A stretch of DNA of 64,000 nt from CAZQQU01 sp964595625 (GTDB lineage Bacteria > Bacteroidota > Bacteroidia > Flavobacteriales > Flavobacteriaceae). Shown here in pieces: positions 1 through 8,357 of this stretch. The notes beneath the pieces are model-generated. The model was not told the origin of the DNA. It worked only from the letters and a program-made list of their open reading frames with translations, and made no database searches. Where the stretch lies: positions 62,001 to 126,000 of the forward strand of contig CAZQQU010000001.1 in the NCBI GenBank assembly GCA_964595625.1. Direction: 5' to 3'. Numbering within the stretch: the first letter of the stretch is position 1; each line of letters starts with the position of its first letter. Both the position numbers and the translations under genes were made by a program.

Positions 1-1
1 T

Positions 2-1102
2 TGGTACCAACGCGACTGGATGGATTATGAGCAGGTCAAAGACAACAGCAGTTTCCTACCACAATTGCGTAGTGCTTTGGAGGCAGCCGTCAAACGACAA
101 CTCATGAGTGATGTACCTTACGGGGTGTTGCTATCCGGAGGATTGGACTCTTCCATTACTTCGGCTATAGCCAAAAAATTTGCCGACAAGCGGGTAGAAA
201 CGAATGATACCGCCGGTGCTTGGTGGCCCCAGTTACACTCGTTTGCCGTGGGACTCGAAGGCGCTCCCGATTTGCTGGCAGCCCGACAAGTAGCCGCTCA
301 TTTAGGAACAGTACACCACGAAATTCTGTTTACCATACAAGAAGGAATCGACGCGATCAGTGATGTGATTTATCATTTAGAAACCTATGACGTCACCACC
401 GTACGCGCTTCCACCCCGATGTTTTTAATGGCTCGTGCCATCAAAGCCATGGGGATTAAAATGGTGCTTTCGGGTGAAGGCAGTGATGAAATTTTTGGTG
501 GTTATTTGTATTTTCACAAAGCCCCCAACGCCGAGGAGTTTCATAAAGAAACCGTTCGCAAACTCGATAAATTGCACCAATACGATTGCCTACGAGCCAA
601 CAAAGCTTTGGCAGCTTGGGGCATAGAGGGAAGAGTCCCTTTTTTAGACAAAGAATTTATGGATGTAGCAATGCGCCTCAATCCCCAAGACAAAATGGTA
701 GGCCCGGGTAAGATGGAAAAATGGATGTTGCGCAAAGCCTTTGAAGATATGCTACCCGAATCAGTGACTTGGCGACAAAAAGAACAATTCTCAGACGGGG
801 TAGGTTATGCTTGGATTGATACCCTAAAAGAATTGGTGGATCAACAAGTAAGCGATGTGGAACTGGCCAACGCGCAGTACCGTTTTCCGATTCAAACCCC
901 CAAAACCAAAGAAGAATTTTATTACCGTACTCTGTTTGAAACCCATTTTCCCAGTGAGGCGGCTGCCCTAAGCGTTCCTTCAGTGCCTTCGATAGCTTGT
1001 AGTTCGCCAGTAGCATTGGCCTGGGACGAAGCTTTTAAAAATATCAACGACCCCAGCGGTAGGGCCGTCGCTCAAATTCATACGGAGGGTTATGGTAAGT
1101 AG
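2..1102 (+). CDS. asnB: Asparagine synthase B (glutamine-hydrolysing), C-terminal part
   Basis: Makes asparagine from aspartate, glutamine and ATP in the cytoplasm. The reading frame is open from base 2 and reads WYQRDWMDYEQ before the first internal Met, so the gene is cut by the window edge and its N-terminal glutaminase domain lies outside. About 366 residues remain, against roughly 550 in the family. The ATP-pyrophosphatase loop LSGGLDSS is near bases 130-153 and the second synthetase motif LSGEGSDEIFGGY near 466-505; VPFLDKEF follows near 637. The gene ends at TAG. No terminator hairpin is seen behind it, and the next gene is convergent. Confidence 0.95.
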   Translation, partial: WYQRDWMDYEQVKDNSSFLPQLRSALEAAVKRQLMSDVPYGVLLSGGLDSSITSAIAKKFADKRVETNDTAGAWWPQLHSFAVGLEGAPDLLAARQVAAHLGTVHHEILFTIQEGIDAISDVIYHLETYDVTTVRASTPMFLMARAIKAMGIKMVLSGEGSDEIFGGYLYFHKAPNAEEFHKETVRKLDKLHQYDCLRANKALAAWGIEGRVPFLDKEFMDVAMRLNPQDKMVGPGKMEKWMLRKAFEDMLPESVTWRQKEQFSDGVGYAWIDTLKELVDQQVSDVELANAQYRFPIQTPKTKEEFYYRTLFETHFPSEAAALSVPSVPSIACSSPVALAWDEAFKNINDPSGRAVAQIHTEGYGK

Positions 1103-1276
1103 GGGAGTGTAGTGGTTAGGCTTTTAAGTTGTTAAACCCCAACATACTAGTCCCTAATTAATTTAATTATACTCTTTTCATTCATATATTTTTGGTGTTT
1201 TGTCATTGTTTCCTTCATTAAGAATCCTACCACTTACTTTCTTATTTTTGGAATGGAGCTTCCTAAAAATTACCAA

Positions 1277-1882
1277 TTATTTAAACTCTAAGGAATTCCA
1301 CATCAAATCAATAATTTGGCGTCCTTGTATACTAAGATCCTCATTGGTTAACATGGTCAGGATGATTATTCCTTCATCTCTATTTCCAATGGAGGCCACT
1401 TCATAAATACTACTACTATCTTTATAGGTAAGTGTCGCCTTAGTGACCTGAATAGTTTGCCCCGATTTAAGAGTTCTTGTAAAATCTTCTCTGTTCATTG
1501 TATAGCCATAACTGACACTTTCTTTGGTTACTTCATTCAGCATGAGTTCATTCATCAAGGTGGGGTTCATGTGAGCGTACGACTGTATTAATATACCAGA
1601 ACCTTCTGCCGTCATAAGCATAATTTGTTCAATACCTTGTTCAATATTTAGTGAGGATATCTTGTAGTCTTTTAAATAGTTCATCGTAAACAAAGCACTA
1701 CTATAGGTTAAGGTATCTTTTAATCGAACAGTAAAAGCGATCTTCTTTTTATTGACGACGACTTGATATTCTTGGTCCAAAGAAATTTCTAGTTCCTGTC
1801 CTTCGATTTCTATTACATAATCCTGCTGCGCCAGGAGGTGTATGGAAAAGATCAGACAAGTAAGGGTTACTATTATTTTCAT
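1277..1882 (-). CDS. Secreted protein of unknown function
   Basis: A 201-residue protein with a clear N-terminal signal peptide (KIIVTLTCLIFSIHLLAQ, cleavage likely around residue 19), so it is probably periplasmic or exported. I do not recognise a family. The mature part is charged, has no further membrane segment and ends in MWNSLEFK. Its fold looks alpha/beta, with alternating hydrophobic strands (VIEIEGQELEISL, YQVVVNKKKIAFTV), and it resembles small stand-alone Bacteroidota secreted proteins by size only. It lies between convergent asnB and another small secreted protein on the same strand, separated by 138 bp from that gene's end. Real coding is supported by the signal peptide and an uninterrupted frame. 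Confidence 0.7.
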   Translation of the reverse strand: MKIIVTLTCLIFSIHLLAQQDYVIEIEGQELEISLDQEYQVVVNKKKIAFTVRLKDTLTYSSALFTMNYLKDYKISSLNIEQGIEQIMLMTAEGSGILIQSYAHMNPTLMNELMLNEVTKESVSYGYTMNREDFTRTLKSGQTIQVTKATLTYKDSSSIYEVASIGNRDEGIIILTMLTNEDLSIQGRQIIDLMWNSLEFK

Positions 1883-2020
1883 ATTTAATTTTATGTTAAA
1901 AAAAATTTTACAATTTTATGAAATAAATCTTACAATTATACAATAGCTGTTTTTTTATTTATCAAATAGTTATTAGTTTAAGTAAAATGAAAAACACATT
2001 TCAATTTTCTTAAATCAAGA

Positions 2021-2380
2021 TTATAAGTCGGGACCACATCTAAGATTTTCGTTATAGGGTTGAATGTATTTCCAAAATGCTTTGCCAGCACTATTTAAAT
2101 AATTCATCGAGTATTGCATTTTCGTATTACGACCTACTTGGTAAATATATTCTGAGCACGGATAATATTGATTTTTAAAGCAAACAATGGCAAAATAGTA
2201 AGTTTGATAATCCATATAAATGTCATAAAAGGTAACGTACGAGATGGCACTACTAGAATAACTGGTGTAAGTGCTGCCGTAACTTTGTGATTTTACAAAG
2301 TCCATAAATTCTTCACAGGATTGGGCTTGTAAAAAACGAAAGGTAATCATTAAAGTGAGGGTAAGTAATTTTATTTTCAT
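2021..2380 (-). CDS. Small secreted protein with a KTSC-like domain
   Basis: A 119-residue protein with a signal peptide ending near LQAQ (residue 20). The mature part is rich in Tyr and Ser and has three Cys. SSAISYVTFYD, then YYFAIVCF, then YIYQVG and finally NSAGKAFWKYIQPY follow the order of the KTSC domain (SS-I-x-Y-D, L-V-x-F, Y-x-Y, S-x-G-x-x-F-x-x-I). KTSC domains are named for their link to lysyl-tRNA synthetase and can occur alone; their role is not established. The domain call is by eye from motif order and is tentative. The gene is monocistronic-looking, with AT-rich spacers on both sides. Confidence 0.6.
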   Translation of the reverse strand: MKIKLLTLTLMITFRFLQAQSCEEFMDFVKSQSYGSTYTSYSSSAISYVTFYDIYMDYQTYYFAIVCFKNQYYPCSEYIYQVGRNTKMQYSMNYLNSAGKAFWKYIQPYNENLRCGPDL

Positions 2381-2509
2381 TAGGTGGGCTGTATTTTGTA
2401 TAAAGTTTTTTTAAAAAAAAACGAAGCTACTTTAGGAACTTTAATTTGTTTTACGGGAAACCGTAAAAGGAATTTATTTTGTGATATTCTAATTACACGA
2501 AGCATATCT

Positions 2510-2549
2510 AAAACAAAAACCCCGATAGTTTTTTAAGACTATCGGGGTT
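2510..2549 (-). terminator. Intrinsic terminator of fumC
   Basis: A perfect 12-bp inverted repeat (2518-2529 pairs with 2538-2549, core CCCCGATAGT) with an 8-base loop. Read on the minus strand it is followed by a T-rich run (TTTTTGTTTT). It lies 26 bp behind the fumC stop codon. Confidence 0.85.
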
Positions 2550-2575
2550 ATTTGGATATAATTTTATGAAACGGC

Positions 2576-3970
2576 TTAGTGACCGTTGACCATATCTTCG
2601 GGTTTTACCCAGGCATCAAAATCTTCAGCGCTGACATAACCCAAACGCACGGCTTCTTCTTTGAGGGTAGTTCCGTTTTGATGGGCGGAATTGGCAATTT
2701 CGGCCGCTTTGTAATAGCCTATTTTGGGGTTTAAAGCGGTTACCAACATCAAGGAGTTGTCTAGCATTTTTTTAATCACCGGATAATTGGGTTCGATACC
2801 CTGCGCACAATGTTCGTCAAACGACACACAGGCATCGCCGATAAGTTGAGCCGATTCCAAGAAATTGGCAGCCATAACGGGTTTAAATACATTGAGTTGG
2901 AAATGACCTTGCATACCTCCTGCAGTAATGGCCATATCGTTACCAATTACCTGAGCACATACCATAGTCAATGCTTCGCATTGGGTGGGGTTTACTTTTC
3001 CGGGCATAATCGACGAGCCGGGTTCGTTTGCCGGTATGGTGATTTCACCGATTCCGCTACGAGGTCCACTGGCAAGCAGTCGGATGTCGTTAGCAATTTT
3101 GTTGAGAGCTACTGCCAATTGTTTTAAAGCACCGTGACTTTCCACGATAGCGTCATGAGCCGCTAAGGCCTCAAACTTGTTGGGGGCGGTTTTAAACGGT
3201 AGTCCGGTAAAGGTAGCGATGTACTCAGCCACTCTTTTAGAGTAGCCTTTGGGCGTGTTGATACCGGTTCCTACGGCTGTGCCTCCCAAGGCCAATTCCG
3301 ATAGGTGATCTAGGGTGTTTTCTACCGCCTTCAATCCGTGGTCGAGTTGGGATACAAAGCCGCTAAATTCTTGTCCCAAAGTAAGGGGGGTAGCGTCCAT
3401 TAAGTGCGTACGACCAATTTTGACAATTTTTTTAAACTCCTCCGATTTGGCTTTGAGGGTGTCCCGCAATTGGGTAACTCCCGGGATAGTCACTTCTACC
3501 AGTTTTTTATAGGCGGCAATGTGCATAGCCGTAGGGAAGGTGTCGTTAGACGATTGCGACTTATTGACATCGTCGTTGGGTTGTAATACTTTGTCACCCT
3601 CACCGATGGTTTTACCGGCCAATTGTTGCGCGCGGTTAGCAATGACTTCGTTGACATTCATATTGCTTTGGGTACCACTACCGGTTTGCCAAATGACCAA
3701 CGGAAATTGATCGTCGTGCTTGCCTTCTAAAATTTCGTCGCACACTTGGGCAATTAAATCTCTTTTTTCAGAAGATAAGTCACTTAATTCTCGGTTGGTA
3801 TAAGCCGCCGCTTTTTTGAGATAGGCAAATCCGTAGATAATCTCCAACGGCATCGAAGCAGGTGCTCCTATTTTAAAATTGTTTCTAGATCGTTCTGTTT
3901 GAGCCCCCCAAAGTTTGTCAGCCGGTACTTGAACTTCACCCATGGTGTCCTTCTCGATTCTGTATTCCAT
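2576..3970 (-). CDS. fumC: Fumarate hydratase, class II
   Basis: Catalyses the reversible hydration of fumarate to malate in the TCA cycle; the class II enzyme is an iron-free cytoplasmic homotetramer. At 464 residues it has the normal family length. The superfamily signature GSSIMPGKVNP is near residue 318, with the catalytic-site stretches TGSGTQSNMN and KIGRTHLMDATPLTLGQE upstream. The C-terminal FumC domain (NPKIGYYKAAEIANSAHQ) is complete. It stands alone with its own TACTTTTG promoter element just upstream and a strong terminator downstream. Nothing is unusual. Confidence 0.98.
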   Translation of the reverse strand: MEYRIEKDTMGEVQVPADKLWGAQTERSRNNFKIGAPASMPLEIIYGFAYLKKAAAYTNRELSDLSSEKRDLIAQVCDEILEGKHDDQFPLVIWQTGSGTQSNMNVNEVIANRAQQLAGKTIGEGDKVLQPNDDVNKSQSSNDTFPTAMHIAAYKKLVEVTIPGVTQLRDTLKAKSEEFKKIVKIGRTHLMDATPLTLGQEFSGFVSQLDHGLKAVENTLDHLSELALGGTAVGTGINTPKGYSKRVAEYIATFTGLPFKTAPNKFEALAAHDAIVESHGALKQLAVALNKIANDIRLLASGPRSGIGEITIPANEPGSSIMPGKVNPTQCEALTMVCAQVIGNDMAITAGGMQGHFQLNVFKPVMAANFLESAQLIGDACVSFDEHCAQGIEPNYPVIKKMLDNSLMLVTALNPKIGYYKAAEIANSAHQNGTTLKEEAVRLGYVSAEDFDAWVKPEDMVNGH

Positions 3971-3990
3971 AGTTCCATTTATTAGAAGTG

Positions 3991-3998
3991 CAAAAGTA
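3991..3998 (-). promoter_or_regulatory. Putative -7 element of fumC (TACTTTTG)
   Basis: The plus strand reads CAAAAGTA, giving TACTTTTG on the coding strand, a match to the Bacteroidota -7 consensus TAnnTTTG. It ends 20 bp before the fumC ATG. No convincing -33 TTTG is seen. Confidence 0.5.
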
Positions 3999-4055
3999 TT
4001 AAAAATACTAGTTTTACTAAAATTCTAGGCGGGGGTTTTTTGTTGAAAAAATAAA

Positions 4056-4085
4056 TTTGTTTTGTAAGATAAATTTGTAAATTTG
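4056..4085 (+). promoter_or_regulatory. Bacteroidota-type promoter for the 54-aa membrane protein
   Basis: TTTG at 4056-4059, an 18-bp spacer, then TAAATTTG at 4078-4085 fit the -33/-7 promoter of this phylum. A second TAAATTTG copy lies at 4070-4077. The element covers the alternative TTG start at 4083, so the ATG at 4104 is the more likely start. Confidence 0.6.
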
Positions 4086-4103
4086 CATCAAATACTTGGC
4101 TCT

Positions 4104-4268
4104 ATGTTTGAATTTCAACAATATTTAGGTTTTATAGCTTTTCTAACCATTATTACAATTGGTTTTTGGTTAATGATTTTCTTAGTTTTGATATTGCCTT
4201 ATTGGATTGGAGGGGCAATTATGGAGCTGATTAAAGAGAAAAAAGAAGCCAAAAAAGCAACTGCATAA
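4104..4268 (+). CDS. Small single-span membrane protein, unknown function
   Basis: A 54-residue protein beginning MFEFQQYLGF. The centre is one long hydrophobic stretch (about residues 8-42, perhaps one long or two short spans, containing PYWIGG) and the tail is strongly charged (KEKKEAKKATA), which by the positive-inside rule should face the cytoplasm. A promoter lies directly upstream and a strong terminator directly downstream, so it looks like a complete small transcription unit rather than a chance frame. I know of no function. An in-frame TTG at 4083 would add seven residues but lies inside the promoter element. Confidence 0.7.
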   Translation: MFEFQQYLGFIAFLTIITIGFWLMIFLVLILPYWIGGAIMELIKEKKEAKKATA

Positions 4269-4282
4269 ACCTGTTACAAAAT

Positions 4283-4312
4283 AAAAAGCCCGAATCTTTC
4301 GGGCTTTTTTTA
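4283..4312. terminator. Bidirectional intrinsic terminator
   Basis: A 12-bp perfect stem (4283-4294 with 4298-4309, core GCCCGAA/TTCGGGC) with a 3-base loop and a T run on either strand (TTTTTTT on plus, TTTTT on minus). It sits between the convergent small membrane protein gene and purA and can serve both. Confidence 0.9.
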
Positions 4313-4329
4313 TGAAGTCTTCGTTGTAA

Positions 4330-5601
4330 TTATCGCCGTATGGTTTGGGTTCGGTCGGGCCCTACAGAAACCAAGCGAATAGGTACTTGCAATTCCTTTT
4401 CGATAAAATCGATATAATCGTTTAATTCTTTGGGGAAATCGTCCGTTGAACGGATCGACGTTAAGTCTTTTTGCCAACCCGGTAGTTCGGTATATATAGG
4501 TTGTACATTTTCAGGCTCAATATTAAAAGGCAGGTGGGTAATGGTCTGCCCTTTGTATTGGTAGGCGGTACATACTCTCAGTGATTCAAAACCACTGAGT
4601 ACATCGCTTTTCATCATCATCAGTTGGGTAACCCCGTTGATTTGAACAGCATATTTCAGGGCGACTAGGTCGAGCCAGCCACACCGACGTGGACGGCCGG
4701 TCACGGCACCAAATTCATTACCAATTTTAGCCATACGTTCGCCGGTTTCATCAAAGAGTTCGGTCGGGAAGGGGCCACTACCTACGCGGGTGGTATAGGC
4801 TTTGAAAATTCCAAATACTTCTTGGATTTTGTTGGGGGCAATTCCCAGTCCGGTACAAGCTCCGGCTGCCGTGGTGTTGGAGGAGGTAACAAAGGGATAA
4901 GTACCAAAATCCACATCCAACAGCGAACCTTGGGCACCTTCCGCCAAAATGGTTTTTCCGGCTTGTTGGGCTTGCGCCAAAAATTCTTCACTATCGATAA
5001 ACTGGAGTTGTCGCAATGTTTCGAGGGCTGCAAAAAACTCCCGTTCCATTTCGACTAAATCGTACTGAATATCTACCTCATAAAATTGGATCATGGCTTC
5101 GTGTTTGTCGGCCAAAGCCCGATACTTATCCATCCAGTTATCCATTTCTAAATCGCCGATTCGAATGCCATTGCGCCCGGTTTTGTCCATATAAGTGGGG
5201 CCAATACCTTTGAGGGTCGAGCCAATTTTGGCTTTTCCTTTGGAGGCTTCCGAAGCAGCATCCAGTAGGCGGTGGGTGGGTAAAATGAGGTGTGCTTTTC
5301 GCGAAAGCAAAAGATTTTTCTTATAATCGATTTGGTAGCGGTCTAATCCGGCCAATTCTTGGGCTAACACGATGGGGTCAATCACCACGCCATTACCGAT
5401 GAGGTTGATGGTATCGGGGTGAAATATTCCGGAGGGAATGGTGCGTAAAACGTGTTTGATTCCGTCAAATTCAAGGGTGTGTCCGGCGTTGGGGCCACCT
5501 TGAAAACGAGCAACTATTTGGTAATTTTTGGTAAGTACATCAACGATTTTTCCTTTTCCTTCGTCGCCCCATTGCAGGCCAAGCAGTAAATCTACAGCCA
5601 T
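4330..5601 (-). CDS. purA: Adenylosuccinate synthase
   Basis: Joins IMP and aspartate with GTP to form adenylosuccinate, the first committed step from IMP to AMP; cytoplasmic homodimer. At 423 residues it is of normal length. The GTP-binding loop GDEGKGK lies at residues 12-18 with the catalytic Asp13. Other family signatures are GPTYMDKTGRNGIRIGDL (IMP contact region), TTRVGSGPFPTEL and TGRPRRCGWLDLV. It is the last of three leftward genes (RSH, Fur, purA), 9 bp behind fur. The arrangement of RSH, Fur and PurA is one I know from other flavobacteria; coupling AMP synthesis to (p)ppGpp control is an inference from position. Confidence 0.98.
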   Translation of the reverse strand: MAVDLLLGLQWGDEGKGKIVDVLTKNYQIVARFQGGPNAGHTLEFDGIKHVLRTIPSGIFHPDTINLIGNGVVIDPIVLAQELAGLDRYQIDYKKNLLLSRKAHLILPTHRLLDAASEASKGKAKIGSTLKGIGPTYMDKTGRNGIRIGDLEMDNWMDKYRALADKHEAMIQFYEVDIQYDLVEMEREFFAALETLRQLQFIDSEEFLAQAQQAGKTILAEGAQGSLLDVDFGTYPFVTSSNTTAAGACTGLGIAPNKIQEVFGIFKAYTTRVGSGPFPTELFDETGERMAKIGNEFGAVTGRPRRCGWLDLVALKYAVQINGVTQLMMMKSDVLSGFESLRVCTAYQYKGQTITHLPFNIEPENVQPIYTELPGWQKDLTSIRSTDDFPKELNDYIDFIEKELQVPIRLVSVGPDRTQTIRR

Positions 5602-5610
5602 GGATAATAA

Positions 5611-6099
5611 TTAAGATTGATTAGATGATTTTTTATTCGCATAAAAATACAAAGAGTGATTGGTGATTTCTACATCAAACACTTCTTCGATGGTTTTTTT
5701 GATACTTTGAATACGTGGATCACAAAACTCAAATACCTCGCCGGTATCGGTGAGAATCACGTGGTCGTGTTGTCGGTCAAAATACGATTTTTCATAATGC
5801 GCTTGGTTGCTACCAAACTGATGTTTACGTACCAATCCACACTCTAAAAGTAACTCAATGGTATTGTACAAGGTCGCCCGACTCACCCGGTATTTTTTGT
5901 TTTTCATTTTAAGATACAACGACTCTATGTCAAAATGCTCATTACTGTCGTAGATCTCTTGCAAAATCGCATACCTCTCAGGAGTTTTCCGGTGCGATTT
6001 GTTTTCTAAAAAACGGGTAAAGACATTTTTAACAATCTCCTGATGATTGTTTCCCTCTTGGGGATCCGAGTGGTTTTTATTTTTTTTGGTATCTATCAT
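5611..6099 (-). CDS. Fur-family transcriptional regulator lacking the structural CxxC
   Basis: A 162-residue ferric-uptake-regulator homologue. The winged helix is at about residues 35-95 (KTPERYAIL and the recognition helix RVSRATLYNTIELL). The dimerisation domain holds HDH at residues 111-113 and ends with the His-containing NHSLYF strand. Where many Fur proteins have a CxxC zinc pair, this one has VILTDTGEVFEF, with Thr117 and Thr119 in place of the cysteines. It may therefore lack the structural zinc, or be a Fur paralogue such as a peroxide- or zinc-sensor; the sensed ligand cannot be read from the sequence. A separate -7 element at 6114-6121 suggests its own promoter between RSH and fur. 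Confidence 0.9.
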   Translation of the reverse strand: MIDTKKNKNHSDPQEGNNHQEIVKNVFTRFLENKSHRKTPERYAILQEIYDSNEHFDIESLYLKMKNKKYRVSRATLYNTIELLLECGLVRKHQFGSNQAHYEKSYFDRQHDHVILTDTGEVFEFCDPRIQSIKKTIEEVFDVEITNHSLYFYANKKSSNQS

Positions 6100-6113
6100 A
6101 TTTTTTGAAGCTG

Positions 6114-6121
6114 CAAATTTA
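6114..6121 (-). promoter_or_regulatory. Putative -7 element of fur-purA (TAAATTTG)
   Basis: The plus strand reads CAAATTTA, giving TAAATTTG on the coding strand, 14 bp before the fur ATG. It fits TAnnTTTG, but no -33 element is clear. It would allow fur-purA to be transcribed apart from the RSH gene. Confidence 0.45.
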
Positions 6122-6149
6122 AGAAATTAAAATTGTACCCCCATCTTTT

Positions 6150-8357
6150 TTAGACACGGATTACTTTATCAATCCCGTTTATTTTTTTAATCTTAGAAAT
6201 GAGTTCGTCTAAAATGATTTTGTTTTTAACAACCACCACTATATTTCCTGAAAAAATCCCATCGTTGGTATCAAAACTCAAACTTTTCATATCCACGTTC
6301 ATATTGTTGGAAATCACTTTGGTGATGTTGTTAATCAGTCCCAAATTATCGATACCGGTGAGTTGTAATTGGGCTCTAAAATCTTGTTGGGAAGAGTCGA
6401 TCCACTTGGCTTGGAGGATGCGGTAGGTGTAATTGCTTTGCAGTTGGAGCGCGTTGGGGCAGTTAAATTTATGCACTTTTATCCCATCGTTGACGGTGAC
6501 AAACCCAAATACTTTGTCACCCGGTATGGGATTGCAACAACTGGCTAATCGATAATCGAGTTTTTGTTCTTCTTTCCCAAAGACCAACTGATCGTACTGA
6601 ATGGTGATTTCTTCCCGGTCGGTCTCTTCGGGGTGGGGACGACGGATTCTATTTTTTAGGAAAGACATAAACGCATTGCTGCGGGAAGAGGCAAAATCAC
6701 GGATTTGTTTGTTGCTGATACTTCCATTACCTACTCGGTAGAATAAATCTTGACTGGTATGCAGTTTGAAGAATCGTACCAATTGATTGGTGGTTCGTTC
6801 GTCGAGATTAATTCGGAGGGATTTTAATTTGCGTGTCAATACATTTTTTCCTTCGTCGGCAATTTTTTTGGTTTCTTCTTTGAGAGTAGCCCGTATTTTA
6901 GATTGTGCTTTACCAGTGGTGGTATAATCCAACCAGTTGACGGTGGGTTTGGCCTGATCGGAAGTAATTACCTCTACTTGGTCACCGCTTTTCAGTTCGG
7001 TACTTAGAGGTACTAGTTTTCCATTGACTTTGGTTCCTCGGGTTTTGATCCCAATTTCGGTATGAATGGCAAAAGCAAAATCCAAGGCGGTGGCTCCTTT
7101 GGGCAAAGAAACTAAATCGCCCAGCGGAGTAAATACAAAGATTTCCTTGGAGTATAAGTTGAGTTTAAACTGCTCTACAAAATTAACCGCATTGATTTCT
7201 GAATTCTCTAAGGCCTCTTGCAGTTTGTTAAGAATCTGTTCCAAACTTTGGTCCTGCCGTTCTTCTTTGTTTTTGTATTTATAATGGGCTGCAAATCCTT
7301 TTTCAGCGATTTCATTCATCCGCTCACTGCGAATTTGCACTTCCACCCAGCGGCCTTTTGGTCCCATGACTGTAATATGTAATGCCTCATAACCGGTGGA
7401 TTTGGGTGACGAAATCCAGTCGCGGAGCCGATTGGGGTTGGGACGAAAATGGTCGGTCACGATGGAGTAAATTTTCCAAGCCAAAAATTTCTCCTCTTCC
7501 GGTTTGCATTTGTAGATGATACGTACCGCAAATTTATCATACACTTCTTCATACGACACATTTTGCTGTAGCATTTTTCGGCGTATCGAGAAAATGGACT
7601 TCGGACGTCCTTTGATTTCGTAGTCTAAGTTTTCTTTGTCTAAACTGGCTTTGATAATGTTGTTGAAGTCCAAGATGTAAGCGTCTTGTTCTTCTTTACT
7701 TTCTTTGATTTTGTTCAGGATACTATAATACATATCGGGGTCTATGTATTTGATACTTAGATCCTCGAGTTGCGTTTTGATATTGTACAAACCGATGCGG
7801 TGGGCCAGCGGGGCATAGATGTACAGGGTTTCGGAAGCAATTTTAATTTGCTTGTCGTTTCGCATGGCATCCATGGTAATCATATTGTGCAGTCGGTCGG
7901 CAATTTTTATTATAATTACCCGTACATCATCATTGAGCGTCAAGAGCATTTTCCGAAAATTTTCCGCTTGCAGCGAAATATCTTTTTCGGATTGTAAGTT
8001 GGAGATTTTGGTTAATCCATCTACTATACGTGCAATGGTCGGATTAAACGAATTGGATATTTCTTCCAAGGTGATTTTGGTATCTTCCACCACATCATGC
8101 AGCAGCGCAGCGGCTATGGAAGTAGCGTCAAGACCAATTTCAGAAGCTACGATTTTTGCTACCGCAATGGGATGAAAAATATAGGCTTCCCCCGATTTTC
8201 TACGTTGGTCTTTATGCGCTTCTACCGCCGTATCAAAGGCTTTTCTTATCAGTAACTTATCTTCGTCAGTAAGCGAACGATAGCTCACCCGCAACAATTC
8301 TTTGTACTGCCGAGCAATATTTTTGTTCTCTTTTTCTAAGTCTATAACATTCTCCAT
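6150..8357 (-). CDS. Bifunctional (p)ppGpp synthetase/hydrolase, RelA/SpoT (RSH) family
   Basis: Makes and degrades the alarmone (p)ppGpp that drives the stringent response; cytoplasmic, ribosome-associated in the family. The 735 residues hold the full long-RSH order. An HD hydrolase domain is at about 35-190 (His62, His87-Asp88 in LLHDVVEDT, intact, so hydrolysis is likely). The synthetase domain is at about 235-370 (SIRRKM, YDKFAVRIIYK, GYEALHITV, VEVQIRSERM). A TGS domain (FVFTPLGDLVSLPKGATALDFAFAIH, about 405-465) and a C-terminal ACT domain (about 660-735) follow. A Cys-Cys pair (RLASCCNPIPGD) of the zinc-finger region is present. It is the first of the leftward RSH-fur-purA unit. Confidence 0.97.
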   Translation of the reverse strand: MENVIDLEKENKNIARQYKELLRVSYRSLTDEDKLLIRKAFDTAVEAHKDQRRKSGEAYIFHPIAVAKIVASEIGLDATSIAAALLHDVVEDTKITLEEISNSFNPTIARIVDGLTKISNLQSEKDISLQAENFRKMLLTLNDDVRVIIIKIADRLHNMITMDAMRNDKQIKIASETLYIYAPLAHRIGLYNIKTQLEDLSIKYIDPDMYYSILNKIKESKEEQDAYILDFNNIIKASLDKENLDYEIKGRPKSIFSIRRKMLQQNVSYEEVYDKFAVRIIYKCKPEEEKFLAWKIYSIVTDHFRPNPNRLRDWISSPKSTGYEALHITVMGPKGRWVEVQIRSERMNEIAEKGFAAHYKYKNKEERQDQSLEQILNKLQEALENSEINAVNFVEQFKLNLYSKEIFVFTPLGDLVSLPKGATALDFAFAIHTEIGIKTRGTKVNGKLVPLSTELKSGDQVEVITSDQAKPTVNWLDYTTTGKAQSKIRATLKEETKKIADEGKNVLTRKLKSLRINLDERTTNQLVRFFKLHTSQDLFYRVGNGSISNKQIRDFASSRSNAFMSFLKNRIRRPHPEETDREEITIQYDQLVFGKEEQKLDYRLASCCNPIPGDKVFGFVTVNDGIKVHKFNCPNALQLQSNYTYRILQAKWIDSSQQDFRAQLQLTGIDNLGLINNITKVISNNMNVDMKSLSFDTNDGIFSGNIVVVVKNKIILDELISKIKKINGIDKVIRV

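Noticed and set aside
1187..1194. TATTTTTG on the plus strand behind asnB, with a short plus-strand frame at 1200-1406
   Set aside because: The frame is antisense to the secreted-protein gene and has no domain or signal; a lone -7 match in AT-rich DNA is not enough.
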